Part shown: positions 1 to 10,058 of the stretch, piece after piece | Numbering within the stretch: position 1 is the stretch's first letter | Layout of the letters: each line of letters opens with the position of its first letter | Origin: Galerina marginata | Taxonomy: Eukaryota > Basidiomycota > Agaricomycetes > Agaricales > Galerinaceae | Assembly: GCA_023014335.1 (NCBI GenBank) | Contig: JAECYW010000026.1 | Location: 186,001-250,000 of the forward strand | Direction: 5' to 3' | DNA length: 64,000 bases | Program-made: the position numbers and the translations under genes | The notes under the pieces: generated by a model | The model's database searches: none | The model's input: only the letters and a program-made list of their open reading frames with translations | Told to the model about the DNA's origin: nothing

Positions 1-518
1 ACTCAATGATCTGGGTGCGTGGTGATTTCGGGTCAGGAATTGTTCGAGGAACTCTACTGGATTACTTCTGAAAAGCTTGGGCACAAGATAAGCACGTATA
101 ATTAAAGTTTAAGGTAATTAAAAGAGTTCTAGATACTTAGGACGAGCTAAGATGGGCGAGTGATAACGAAGGACGTATGTTTCCACAAATGCTCGGTATT
201 GTTAGTAACTCTTTCACTCAGTTGGTGTCATATGCAAAGGTAGTGTTTCCAGAGTATCAAACAACAATGCTAAGTGATTATAAAATGACTTGTATAACTT
301 CTAATTACTATCTACTGTAGCCTAGTATTTTTTATTCACCTGGAATTAATCTATTCAATCCTAAAACACAGTAAGTTGAGCCCGAGCATGCGTGAATCAC
401 CACGCAGGTCGGTTGGTTTTAATACATTTGCATTTTACTTAGAAGTTTTACCTCGGAGGCACATTTTAGGTTGAAAGGTTAGTAGCATATGTCATTCCGA
501 GCCTTAAATATATTTTAG
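1..518. repeat. AT-rich spacer of the large divergent repeat, copy I (left edge cut by window)
   Basis: AT-rich stretch without a convincing gene. It shares blocks (a 'ggtgatttcgg' segment near the start and a 'gttctagatactt' segment near 127-140) with the spacers at 4,850-5,290 and 12,446-12,840. Both of those lie between two GC-rich arms pointing away from each other. By analogy this should be the right part of such a spacer, with the arm at 519-977 reading outward to the right. A promoter role is inferred from the position only. Confidence 0.55.
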
Positions 519-977
519 GTGTTCATTATAACACCTTCCGAGACGTTCCCCTCGACGACAAGGATCTCGAAACCGAGCGGGCCGGAGGATCCAACCAATC
601 ACATCGCGTTCCGAAAACGGCATCAGCCACATCAACAGCCATCAGCGCTGTTGATCTTGACCTGCAGCCACCACCACCTTCCCTCTCTCGCCTGCCCGTC
701 CCCTCAACATCTCAAGAAATGTAAGTAAGTTATTTCTATTGGTTTTACTTATGTTTTTACTAACTTTACATCTCTTTAAAAGGGTTACACGACGCTGACG
801 AACACAACGCGCGTCGCCACGTCGCGTGCCCCCCCTCCAATCTGAGGGCTGTGGGCCGACGTTCGGACGGCAGTGGCTCAGTGGGGAGATGGAACACACA
901 AGGGGAGACCCAGGATGTGGGAGACCCGGCAGGTGCGCCGTGAAACGAGTCGCAGAGACTCGTTTCACTCGATCTCA
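519..977 (+). repeat. G repeat arm, copy G1 (exon-like head, intron, shortened body)
   Basis: GC-rich dispersed repeat. The head (about 519-720) has an inverted CAACA/TGTTG core and a CCAATCA motif, and is shared with 4,625-4,850, 5,290-5,404, 12,190-12,445 and 12,850-13,024. An intron-like gap at 721-782 starts GTAAGT, holds TACTAAC and ends AAAG. The body (783-977) carries the gggtctccc segments seen in G2 and G5 and a 12-bp-stem hairpin at 940-968. A reading frame of 69 codons over the head resembles frames in G2 and G5, but this may only reflect DNA homology. The body is much shorter than in G2 and ends directly at element B1. Confidence 0.65.
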
Positions 978-1982
978 CAGCCTATGCCGCTAGTTGAAGA
1001 CATCAGGTAGGTAAACTGCCCAAGGAGGACTTTGCATCAGGTAGGTAAACTACCCAACAGCAGTTTACCAAGTCTGCCTATGTATTAGGCTACGACGTGC
1101 TACAATGTTGCTCTAGTACATACGTACGTATGTAGGGTATTTATTTGGTGATTGATGGGATCAATTCAGATCACATGACTTTGAATTTGCCTCTATTTAC
1201 ATGCTTGTCGCACATTTATGTAATTTTATGGCCTCAAATGTAAACAAATATAAATAAAGGCTCTCAGGGCCACTGCATCCATGATATAAAAGGCAATCAA
1301 GATGCAATTGCCTGAAATGGCAGTATTTAGTCAGCCAGCCAATTTGGACTTAGCAGCATTTGTGTTAAGTTCTTTAAATTATTAATTAACACTAAAAGCC
1401 TTATATCTCAATGAGGAAGGTATCTAGTCATGTGATTTAAATTTTAGTAGGGTTTAAAAATAGATTACGTTCTTTTGAGACCCTCTTTCCTTTTTGGGAA
1501 ATTTTCCCGTCAGCCAAAATTTCTCACCGCCGGCTTTTTTTCACTTTTTTGCATTTTTCTCTGTGGGAAAAATAGCTAGGCACAAAATTTTGATGGATTC
1601 AGGGTCAGATGGCTTGGCCGCACATTTTTTATTAATAGCACAGCCACATCCGAGCACATTCAGGGATGGCTTGGTAAACTGCCCAAGCTGTCAAAAAGTG
1701 AGGCTAGTTTGCCGAGCCTTTCCAGGATGTGCTCGGATGTGGCTGTGCCTCCGATAAAAAATGACGTAATCAGCTACGCGACCCTGAATCCATCAAAATC
1801 GTGGCTGTGTCTTCTTTCCTTATTGAGATATAAGCCAAATATTAGTACATGGTTAATTTACAGCCCTTGGTAAGTTAACGGTCAACGGTCAACTTACCAA
1901 GTAGGGCAGTTTACCTTCCTGATGCAAAGTCCTCCTTGGGCAAGTTACCATTATTTACACATCGAGGTAGTGGCAACAGGTG
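978..1982 (+). mobile_element. B element copy B1: non-autonomous, hAT-like, with fold-back core
   Basis: Terminal inverted repeats are visible: the block at about 1,011-1,051 matches the reverse complement of about 1,908-1,950, and the outer ends resemble CAGCCTATGC and CACCTGTTGC. The interior holds a fold-back at about 1,595-1,795, with 'cagccacatccgagcaca' answered by its reverse complement. Related copies are B2, B3 and B4. B4 has an 8-bp target duplication, so a hAT-type transposase is inferred. No matching 8-bp duplication flanks this copy. No transposase is encoded. Confidence 0.8.
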
Positions 1983-2770
1983 AAAGTAAGGGGAGCAAAA
2001 AGCTGAGCCCAGTGTAGGGCAAAAACGGTAGGCATTTTGAAGGAATCTATTTATAACACTCATCCTACGGAGCCCGTAAGCACGACCCGTCGGCTGAGCC
2101 TTTCCAGGACGTTTTTGGGAATAAAAATTATATCATTCGGTTCGCATTTACGAGTACATTTCAACTATGTATTAATACACGAGGGGAGGGAAAAAATGCA
2201 GGCAATATTGCACGAAAACTGACCGGATCTATTTTTATCGCGGCGCCAACAGCTACTGAAAAGGCGCTGAACGCGTCCAAAAATGGAATTAGGACCCCGG
2301 CGGGACTTCTGGCATCCGTTACATTTTTTTTACGCCCCATCCCGCCCCCCCGACGGGGTGACCAACATCCCAGATGGAATGTGGGTACCAAAATACATCC
2401 CCTGGCGCTTTTTCCGCGCTGAAAACCGCCCCCAATGACGAGCAGCAGCCAAAATTAATGCCCATCAATATTTAGAGACCCTGAGTGATTTATTCCCGCA
2501 CCTAAAGGCGCCCTGGAGCGCCCAAATGATGAGCAGCACCCATTATACAGTGCCCGACGTCATGGGGAGCATTGTTGACATTTATTTACTATGCCCCACA
2601 CCCTAGAGCACCCATATACGTATCCCCGGCACCCCAACCACTATAGAGGAGCATGATACGTGGGGACTGCCTTTAGGCAGTAGTGGCCAAACCTGGTCTG
2701 GATGTATAATATATGTCTGGAATATTGCAGTCTATGATATATGATACTGCCAGCATAAGGTGTCAGGCGA
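1983..2770 (+). repeat. A repeat block, copy A1
   Basis: About 790 bp shared with 2,780-3,470 (inverted), 14,520-15,171 plus 22,212-22,395, 26,560-27,405 and, more distantly, 8,095-8,990 (inverted). Landmarks are 'cgggacttctggcatccg', a poly-T run, 'acatcccagatgg', 'atgacgagcagca', and an end block with 'ggggactgcctttaggcag'. Reading frames across it are short and not conserved, so it is treated as non-coding repeat. It follows G1/B1 in the same orientation, as A blocks follow G arms elsewhere. It keeps the uninterrupted 'aaccactatagagg' site that the Helitron split in copy A3. Confidence 0.75.
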
Positions 2771-2779
2771 GGTAGCTAC

Positions 2780-3470
2780 CAACGCTGGTAGTTACCAGTT
2801 TCATCTACTTGTACAGTATAGTGCTGCTCACTGGGGCGGCTAGTGAGCTCGTCGTAGGGGGCGGGGTTTTTGATGCGGAAAAAGCGCCATCCTATGGGGC
2901 CCCATGCAAAAAGCCCATCTGGGATGTTGGTCACCCCGTAGGGAGGGCGGGATGGGGCGTAAAAAAAATGTAACGGATGCCAGAAGTCCCACCGGGGTCC
3001 TCGTGCCATTTTCGGACGCGTAGCGTGCCTTTTCGGTACCTGTAGCAAGCATGATAAAAATAGATTTCTTGGTTTTCGCAGTATTTTGCTTTTAATTATT
3101 GTTTCCCTCCGTATATTAATGCCCAGTTGTAATGTCCTTCGAAATACCAATCTAATGATATTAAATTTGGGGCCAGAAACGCACCGGAAGGGGTATAACA
3201 AGAGATGGCTATATGCAGCTCCCGCCTGATGAGCGCTAAAAATAGATTCCGTCGAAAGCTCACCGTTTTTCTCGTATATTGAGCTCTAATTATCGCTTCC
3301 TCACGGTTTATATACCCAGCTGCAATCAGCATAGAAATCTTGACCAGGGAGCACCAATTTTATGGGTAAATACGCAGGAGATAGCCTGGTTATCCCTCAA
3401 GACTCTTTTTTCGAATGAATATATAGAAACTTATGAAATTAGATTATTATACACTACGTATCAAACATTA
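2780..3470 (-). repeat. A repeat block, copy A2 (inverted relative to A1)
   Basis: The reverse complement matches A1 and A4, including the 'cgggacttctggcatccg'-type segment, the pyrimidine run and 'acatcccagatgg'. It also matches A4 farther out, past the 'gggataaccagg' segment, which places it as the outward continuation of arm G2. A1 and A2 therefore lie tail to tail, separated by a short stretch with a small hairpin (about 2,768-2,800). Overlapping frames of 70-141 codons are by-products. Confidence 0.7.
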
Positions 3471-3479
3471 AAACTACAT

Positions 3480-4850
3480 ATATGAGAAGTATCAACAAGC
3501 GTGAACTGCGAGAGTGCAGTTCATGTTCGTTGGCGCTTGGGGCTTGGTGGTTGCTGCGCTGTCTTTCTCCGCCCTCGCTCCATATCATCCCACCCTCGTC
3601 GTTGTCTTTCAAGGCTCCTGCTCGTCGGTGTCCGCCTACGGCTCTCAACTCCGTCCAATCCTGTCGTCAACCTCCGTTATCGCGTCTCGTCGTGTCGGCG
3701 GCAATCTGACGCCATCCCCTAACCTGCTCGCCTCACCCATGCCATCTCGTCGCGACGTGTAACAACCTAGTTGCTACAGCCTGTGCTCCCCGTTGTATTC
3801 TCCCATCATTGCAGCCCACATATGAGGTGGACCGCAGACTGAGAGACGTGGCCAGGTGGGGCAGTGGGTAGTGGGCAGTGGGGTGAGGGAGTCCAAGGGT
3901 CGACGAACGCAAAGGCGACTGCATTCACGGTCGTTCTTCGTGTCGCCGAATAGGCAGAGAAAGTGGGAGGTGGGCGGACGCAGTACGAGGGCAGAGGCGT
4001 GGTGGATGAATGACGGCGTCGGCCGCGAACGCGAACGCGAGGGGTGTGGGACGGGTCAAGAGAGAGGAGGCAACAAATATTGTTGCCTCCTCGCCAGGCC
4101 GACCTCGTCACCATAGCAGAGCAACAACAGTGTTGGAGCAGCAGTATTGCTGTTGCTGCTGTTGCTGCTGCTGCTTCTGCACCCGGAGTATTTGTGTCGT
4201 GCGAGCAGCAGCGGTCGTGCTGCTGCTACGCCTGCAGGTCGTGGATGGTTCGTGGGGCCAAAATGCGGACAGCATGGGAAGGTGGTGGCGCAGGCGGGGT
4301 CGGTATTCGTGTAGACAGCGGCAGTGGGCTCCGAACCAGCCTATCGCGGCGGGAATGAGGTGGGGGCGTGCAGAGAAGAAAGGAAAGCAAAGACGAGTCA
4401 TATTTTGACTTGTCTCGCGACGTACCGGTGGGTCTCCCCCTCTAGGGTCTCCCCTCATTATGCCCCATCCGATTCCCACCCAAATTCGTTGGAACGTCGG
4501 CCCACAGCCCTCGACGTGAGGGGGGGCTCGCGACGCGCGGCACGAAGTTGTTCGTGCATTAAAATACCTGTGAGATAAGAAAATAAGTAATATAGCAATA
4601 GAACTCTATAATATCACTTACTAAACGAGTTATTGAAGCCTTGAGGGGCGGGGTGGGCTAGGAGGGAGCCAGGGGATGTAGGAAGTGGTGGTGGAGAGCA
4701 AGATCAACCAGTGTTGATGGCGGTTGATCTCGCGTTCGGCGTTTTCGGTGATCGATGTGATTGGCTACCTCGAGCGGGCCGACCAATCCGTCGAGGTTCG
4801 ACGTCGTCGAAGACGTCTCGGACGGCAGTAAAATGCTCACTAGGTTAAGA
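3480..4850 (-). repeat. G repeat arm, copy G2, most complete copy
   Basis: Read on the minus strand: head 4,850-4,622 with the CAACA/TGTTG core; intron 4,621-4,568 (GTAAGT...CACAG, 54 nt); body 4,567-3,480. The body has a hairpin at 4,391-4,415, the gggtctccc motif, a CTG-rich tract near 4,140-4,185 and a small hairpin at 3,502-3,523. It runs straight into A2. Homology to G5 persists over most of the body despite clear divergence. Frames of 100-130 codons lie in several overlapping phases and are dominated by CTG/CAG runs, so no protein is claimed. Confidence 0.7.
4568..4621 (-). other. intron-like segment between head and body of G2
   Basis: On the minus strand it begins GTAAGT and ends CACAG after a pyrimidine-rich stretch. 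The homologous places in G1 (721-782), G5 (12,125-12,179) and G6 (13,025-13,075) also start GTAAGT or GTAAGC and end in AG, although the internal sequence differs. This suggests that the G arm is, or was, transcribed and spliced. Confidence 0.55.
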
Positions 4851-5289
4851 AATTAATAGTACAATGTATTTATAATGAACATACTAACGTACCTCCGTAT
4901 TCCCAGTGGGTCAATTGACCTCTTAACAGTATGATGCAGGTTTGGACCTCTGAGCGAGGTGATTTCGGTCAAAACAGTTGGTTTAACAAACGGTGTTCAG
5001 GTGCTTCAGGCATCATTAAATTCAAGGAAATGCTTTGAGAGGTAAATAAATACTAATTCAAAAGATTCTAGATACTTTACAAGACTGAAGTACATGGTGA
5101 ACCCTCCTAACCTCTACTTCATAGCTTTTTAGGCATGAATGATGAAAGAAATTCCTTGTCGTTTTCCAACATTTGATATACACTCACTTTAATAAATAGT
5201 ACTCCACATTCTTCTTTTATTTAAGGCTAGATATTTTTTCTAAACTATATATACATTATATACAGATGATCTTCGCACTTCAGAGTATA
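4851..5289. repeat. AT-rich spacer between divergent G arms G2 and G3
   Basis: A spacer of about 440 bp between G2 (minus) and G3 (plus). It shares segments such as 'agatacttta' plus a following 'ctgaa' with the spacer at 12,446-12,840 and with 127-150. No gene is visible. The head-to-head arrangement would fit a shared bidirectional promoter; this is inferred from layout only. Confidence 0.5.
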
Positions 5290-6039
5290 CATTATGATGG
5301 CCGCGACGATGTTCGAGACGCTGAAGACGGATCGGAGTCTTGCTGGCCCGACTGCATCAGCCAATCACACGGCTTCCTGAGAGCCGATCAACAACGTTGA
5401 TGGACCGTTAACTGCAGTTTTTTGCGGTCCTTAGACCGGTCTCAGTCTGCACCGGTCAAAACCAGCTCAAGACCGGTTTCTTAGTAAAAATTTAATTAAT
5501 ATGACTCGGTAGAATTATTAACCTTCCCAATCGCTTTAAAACGAGCCCGAGAACGCTTATGTAGCCTCAAAACTGATGAAGTTATAAAAATATTCCAAGT
5601 GATCTACCTTTTTTGATGTATATTTTGGTACTTTGGTGATATCTCAACGAAAACTTGACTAAATTACATGATCTTAGACGCGTTTTGAAGGGTAAAATTA
5701 TGCGCATAAAAGACCGGTCTTAACCGATGTAACCGGTTAACGCAGACCGGTCTTTTTGCGGTCTCGAGATCTCAAAACCAAAAGACCGGACCAGGTGGTC
5801 CGGTCTTTTGCGGTCCGGTCCGGTCTGGTCATCGGTCTTTTTGCGGTTTTGAGACCGGACTTCCAAACACTACGCGTGCCCCTCGCCTCGCGCATGTGGG
5901 CCGGCGCTTTCAAAGTGCGGCACCGTCAGCCACGACTTCCCGCCACACCCGTCCGCGGCGCCTTCGACTCCAAAACGCCCATCCGCGACTCCACCCTGGC
6001 GCCAGCACCAACGCCCCCTCAATCGCCACCTCGTTTCAT
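5290..6039 (+). repeat. G repeat arm, copy G3, interrupted and truncated
   Basis: The head at about 5,290-5,404 has the usual core (gatcaacaacgttgatgg). The arm is then interrupted by the CCGGTC-rich element (5,405-5,872) and resumes at 5,873 with 'cgcgtgcccctcg' and 'catgtgggccggc', as in G6 near 13,107-13,143. It stops at about 6,039, where the gypsy gag-protease fragment starts. Confidence 0.6.
5405..5872. mobile_element. CCGGTC-rich MITE-like element
   Basis: About 470 bp with many copies of GACCGGTC-type motifs. The two sides are inverted relative to each other: 'ttttttgcggtcc...agaccggtc' near 5,420-5,440 against 'gaccggtctttttgcgg' near 5,744-5,760 and again near 5,833. The right end, read inward, begins TAGTGTTTGGAAGTCCGG, typical of hAT-like termini. 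The left end does not show this terminus, so it is probably truncated. No target duplication was found and no protein is encoded. Confidence 0.5.
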
Positions 6040-6479
6040 TAATGAATATAGCTTATAAGGCTGGGTATGGAGCTGGATGTTACGGAATCAGATATCGGTG
6101 CTGTAGCAGCGCGGCCGGAAATCTGTGTCGACGGAAGAGAGGGGAGCGAAAGTCGCCGGAAGTGTGAGAGTTTGCCTTCATACCAGTTGATCAACGGATC
6201 ATATTGGTGAAGCCAATTGTATCCAAGAACGAGAACGCAGTCGGAATCCAGAGGGGTTACGAAGAATTTCGTGGTCAGAGTGTTGCCGGAAGGATAAGTA
6301 ATGGGTAGGTCAATAGCTTCCGAAAGCCAAGCGTTAATGGAGCCGTCTAAGAGTTTTAACGGAACACGGGGAATGTCATATGTGACCAATTTATGTTTAC
6401 GGACAAAAGAGGCGTTTATAAAGCAATGAGTTGACCCGGAATCTATCAGGGCCTTAAGAACAACCAGAAAAGCAAGCAT
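6039..6479 (-). pseudogene. Ty3/gypsy retropepsin-like protease fragment
   Basis: A frame of 146 codons with the aspartic protease signature LIDSGSTHCFI (about residues 11-21), followed by a beta-rich region ending in VLGYNWLHQYDP, as in Ty3/gypsy proteases. It should cut the Gag-Pol polyprotein inside virus-like particles. It lies downstream of gag on the same strand but in a different phase, with about 125 bp between the open stretches, so a frameshift or damage separates them. The frame ends at the junction with repeat G3. Reverse transcriptase, RNase H and integrase do not follow. No LTR was recognised. Confidence 0.8.
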
Positions 6480-6603
6480 AGGGTCGTGAGCGAGAGAAAT
6501 AGAGCATTAGAATAGTACATGGCTGCGGCGTTGAGTCTGACCTCTGAAGAGGCACTTCCCAGGAGAGCGCAGTGATCCAGAAGTGCGGAATGCAGAAAAC
6601 TGC

Positions 6604-8004
6604 TTACTCTTTTTCCTCGTCCTTGTTGTTGTCCGGGGGTTCCAGGTCCGAGGTTTCTTCAGGAATGGTTTCAGAATTGTCGGCCATAGAGGCCCTAGCC
6701 TTCGGAGCGGGTTTGGTTTTGCGGTGAGGGCAGTCTGCGGCGGAATGGCCTTTTTCTCCACAGATGATACAAAGGCCCTCCTTGTACCGACAGTCGCGTT
6801 CTTCTTTGGTGAGTTTCCCGTCGGGTCCAAGGATGTTCTTGAGGTTCTTGGTGGAAGTGGCAGGTTTTCCGGAATGAGAGTGCGAGTGAGAGTGTCCAGT
6901 TCCGCTGGAACCGGACGCTTGGCAGAAAGTGGTTGAAGTGGTTGATTTGGTGGTGGATGTGGAAGTTGAGCACGGAACAAATTTAGATGAGTTGGAGGAT
7001 GAAGTGGAAGTGGATGGTTTCTTGTCCCGAGAAATTTCTTCCCGACGTTCCCAGTACCTGAGGTCGATGTTGTCGGCCATTGTCATATATCCTTCCAATG
7101 TGCTCGGACGACCTCGACGCAAAATTTTGTCCTTGATCCATTCCGGAAGTCCTTGGTAATAGCAGCGGGCTAACGCAATATCGTTCCAGCTGGTCTCAAT
7201 CCGATAGAGGTTGAAATCGCGGTTGTAATAGGTGGTCCTTCCATTAGAAGGCATTCAGAGGGCTTCGAGTTTGTTGGTAGCGTACCCGACCGGATCGCGA
7301 GGTCCAAAACATTGTCGGATGTCGGCCACAAAAAGTTGGTAATTGTGATACCACGGAGGGGGCAGACCTTTGAGAACAGATTGATACCAGGTAAGGGCGT
7401 TGTCCCGGAGAAGACTGATCATCCAAACGACTTTGCTGGCCTCAGTCGGAAATTCATCCTGGTGGAGGCTGATATAGAGTTGGCACTGAAAGATGAAGTT
7501 GTCCAATTTCCCGACTTGTCCTTTGAAAGTTTCCGGAGGGGGTGCCTTTGGAGCCTTATGACGCGGAGCCGAGGGCGGAGCGGGGGTTGCAGAATTATGG
7601 AGAAGCTGAGCCATAGCTTCAGCCAACATGGCGAAGGCTGCGCTTTGGTCCATAGGAGGAGGAGGATTCCGGGTACCTGAGGCCGGGTCTTGAGTTGTTT
7701 GTTGTGGGGTGGAGTCATCCGGAAGAGGGTTGTCTGGTTCCAGCTCTTGCCCGGACGGGGGATGACCCGGGGGTGGAGGTGGTGAGTGTCTGCGATCAGA
7801 CATATGAGGAGGGATTTGTCGACTTAAGGCTTCTTTGGATGGTGGGGGTTGGACTGTCGGTAATACTGGAGACTGTTCTTCGGATTTTGGAGGAGCTAAG
7901 GCTCGACTTCCAAAACTCGGAGAATGTGCAAACGGAGCGTACAGATTGGGAAGGTTCCAAGAGGAGGCTCGGGATGGTACAAATTGAGAAGTTGATGCAG
8001 CCAT
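6604..8004 (-). pseudogene. Ty3/gypsy gag with one in-frame stop
   Basis: Read from 8,004 leftward: a proline-rich N-terminus, a retrotransposon Gag core (segments such as FKGQVGKLDNFIFQCQLYI, VVWMISLLRDNALTWYQ and FGPRDPVGYAT), then, after a TGA at 7,257-7,255, the same frame continues to a zinc knuckle CIICGEKGHSAADC (CX2CX4HX4C) and an acidic tail. Gag forms the particle and binds the RNA genome. The stop is flanked by sequence that stays in frame, so a CGA-to-TGA change is likely. With the protease this is the 5' half of a dead element. Confidence 0.85.
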
Positions 8005-8094
8005 GGTAGCTATATTTCTATATCAACCTGGGCAAATTGCCCAACTGTCTGATACAGATTTAACGGCAGATTGCCCAAGGCCTTTTGGCCTACA
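8005..8094. repeat. B-like terminal motif next to gag
   Basis: Contains 'gggcaaattgccc' and 'ggcagattgcc' around 'ctgtctgatacag'. This is the same arrangement (two near-palindromic 'ttggRcaRYtgYcc' units flanking an ATCAG motif) seen in the terminal repeats of B elements. Only one end is present. It may be a remnant B end or unrelated. Confidence 0.3.
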
Positions 8095-8990
8095 TATGCC
8101 CTATAAAACTATAAGAGCTCGGGGAGCCCGGGCATAGGTAAAAAATGTTTTGGGTGCTGCTCGTCATAAAACATGCTTCTCAGGGTCGGGAAAGCGCCCA
8201 TAGGCTTATATTTAGGTGTAGATGCCATCTGGGATGTTTTTACGCGTCCAGGTGCCGCCCGTCGCGTCAAAATGAATCCGACAACGGGTCCCATGAGTCC
8301 CGCCACGCCAAATCCGGCTATTGCGCTATTTCGGGACGACGCGTCAAATCCATCAAAACGGATAAATTTAGAAACACACGGCACACGCGTCATTTTCGTG
8401 CCTGGCTGTCTCGGAACGGCTGGGTACATAAATAGCGGAATTGATGGCATCATTTGGCACATGCGAAATTGATGGGATCACTCTGGCGTGCCCAAATCGG
8501 CATTTGGGATCGTTTTGCGGTTTGCTTGCTGCTCCCGCTGGATATTCGTAATAATTAATACATGTATGTAATCTACAGATCTTTACGAGTTTAACCATAC
8601 AATTTTTATGCCGAAATTCGGACGGGAAGGGATGGATGCGCGTTCATCCATTCGGATGACCCTCGGCGGCAATTTGGCGGTTAGGATAAAAATAGATCCC
8701 ATTTGTTCGCAAATTCTCCTCCGGTTTTGGGGGGTATACTACCTTCAGATTTTGCGTCCCCTCCTGTTTTACTACGCCATCGTAATCTCCTTGTAAATAC
8801 AAACACAGTGATATGTTTTTTATTGCCAAAAGTGAGCAGGAAGACATAGGAATGCCTTCGGGAGTGGATACTTCTCCGAAATCTCGCTATAAATAGATTT
8901 CATCCAATTCCCCTTCGTTTTCGTTCTCCATTACCCTCAATTTTGCCTGCCCCCCACTTTATTATGTATGTCTGTAACCTACATTTAATT
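8095..8990 (-). repeat. A repeat block, divergent copy A5
   Basis: The reverse complement has 'acatcccagatggcatc', 'tgacgagcagcaccc' and 'ggatctatttttatcc'-type segments in the same order as other A blocks, but is strongly diverged. Short frames in it are not conserved. It is oriented away from the G arms at 9,110-12,445. Confidence 0.5.
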
Positions 8991-9109
8991 CTGAATCTAA
9001 TAGTACCACTATCATTCAGAAATCACCCCAGGAAGCCTATCATTTGTCTTCACCTATTTGTATAATAAACATGTATTTCATATTTATATCCTACAATAAC
9101 TACTTAGTA

Positions 9110-10058
9110 CTTAGTGGTAGCTACATTTAAAGCTACGGAGGCTAAGAGGGCAGCGGTGAGGAGGAGGGAGGAGGCAAAGAAGGAGGGCACGGCTTCGCCC
9201 GCTGGTCTACGTGCTACTGGCAATGTTGTGAGGTTGGTGCGTCAATGGGCGGAGGGGCCGTCTACCGAAGCCAGCCACCGCCGTCGTCGCGATTGCGTAC
9301 CCCCCTTCCCGCGGCGACGTCGTTCGTGGAGGAAATGAGTCGAACGCCGCGAGGGAGGGAGGGCCCGAGGGAGTTGACGATGGCCGGGTGGCGTTGCGAC
9401 GACCTGGTCAAATGGAGTTCAAGAAACGGGACGAACCGTACTGTTCGTCCCGTCTCCTCCTTTGGCCATCTGCAGGTCAAGCGCAAGGGCGAGCACCACC
9501 ACGACTGGGTGCTGGTGCTGGTGCTGGTACTCGCTCGTCCGCCTGCACCACCCGCGCAGCCAACGAGCAACGGCAAATGGCTGCTGCTGCTCATCCCTAC
9601 ACCGCTATCTCACGCCCCATCCAGTCGTCGTCGCCATGTACAGCGACGGCTGGGCAGTGAGGCGGTGCGTGTGCTGCTCGGGTCGACCTGCCCCGACACG
9701 GAGTCCGCGTAGGAGAGGGTGCGTTAAAGGACGAGCGCGAGCAGCAACACGTACTTGTGCTGCTGCTCCGACTCCGCATCCTCGCATCCCAGCAACACCA
9801 GCAGCAGTGCTCCTGCTGGTGTTCTGCTCGCTCTCACACAGCGGGCAGCACTGCTGCTGCTCGTTTCGAACCGTGGCAGGTATCGACGTCGAGGGGGCGA
9901 CAAACAGGGAGCGGCGTGGGTGGCGAGGTCGGGAGCCGACGGGGAGCCGACGGGTAGCACCGTGGGTAGCGAAAAAAAAGTGGTGGGTGGAGGCGACGTG
10001 GTTGGGGTGGGTCGAGCTGGGGTCGACAGATAAGCAGGGGGGTAGTGGGGATGAGATC
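9110..10058. repeat. GC-rich G-type repeat segment, copy G4
   Basis: GC-rich sequence with GGTGCTG triplets near 9,508-9,530, CAGCAG/CTGCTG clusters at 9,730-9,870 and an 11-bp-stem hairpin at 9,426-9,453. It abuts element B2 at 10,059 and may be the continuation of arm G5 across B2, but homology to the corresponding part of G2 is not obvious by eye. Overlapping frames in all phases give no recognisable protein. Confidence 0.45.

Noticed and set aside
2776..3332. Frames of 70-141 codons in A2
   Set aside because: They overlap in three phases and are broken in A1, A3 and A4, so they are repeat by-products.
4010..4479. Glutamine- and alanine-rich frames around the CTG/CAG tract
   Set aside because: Low-complexity triplet repeats open several phases on both strands; homologous G copies do not keep any one of them.
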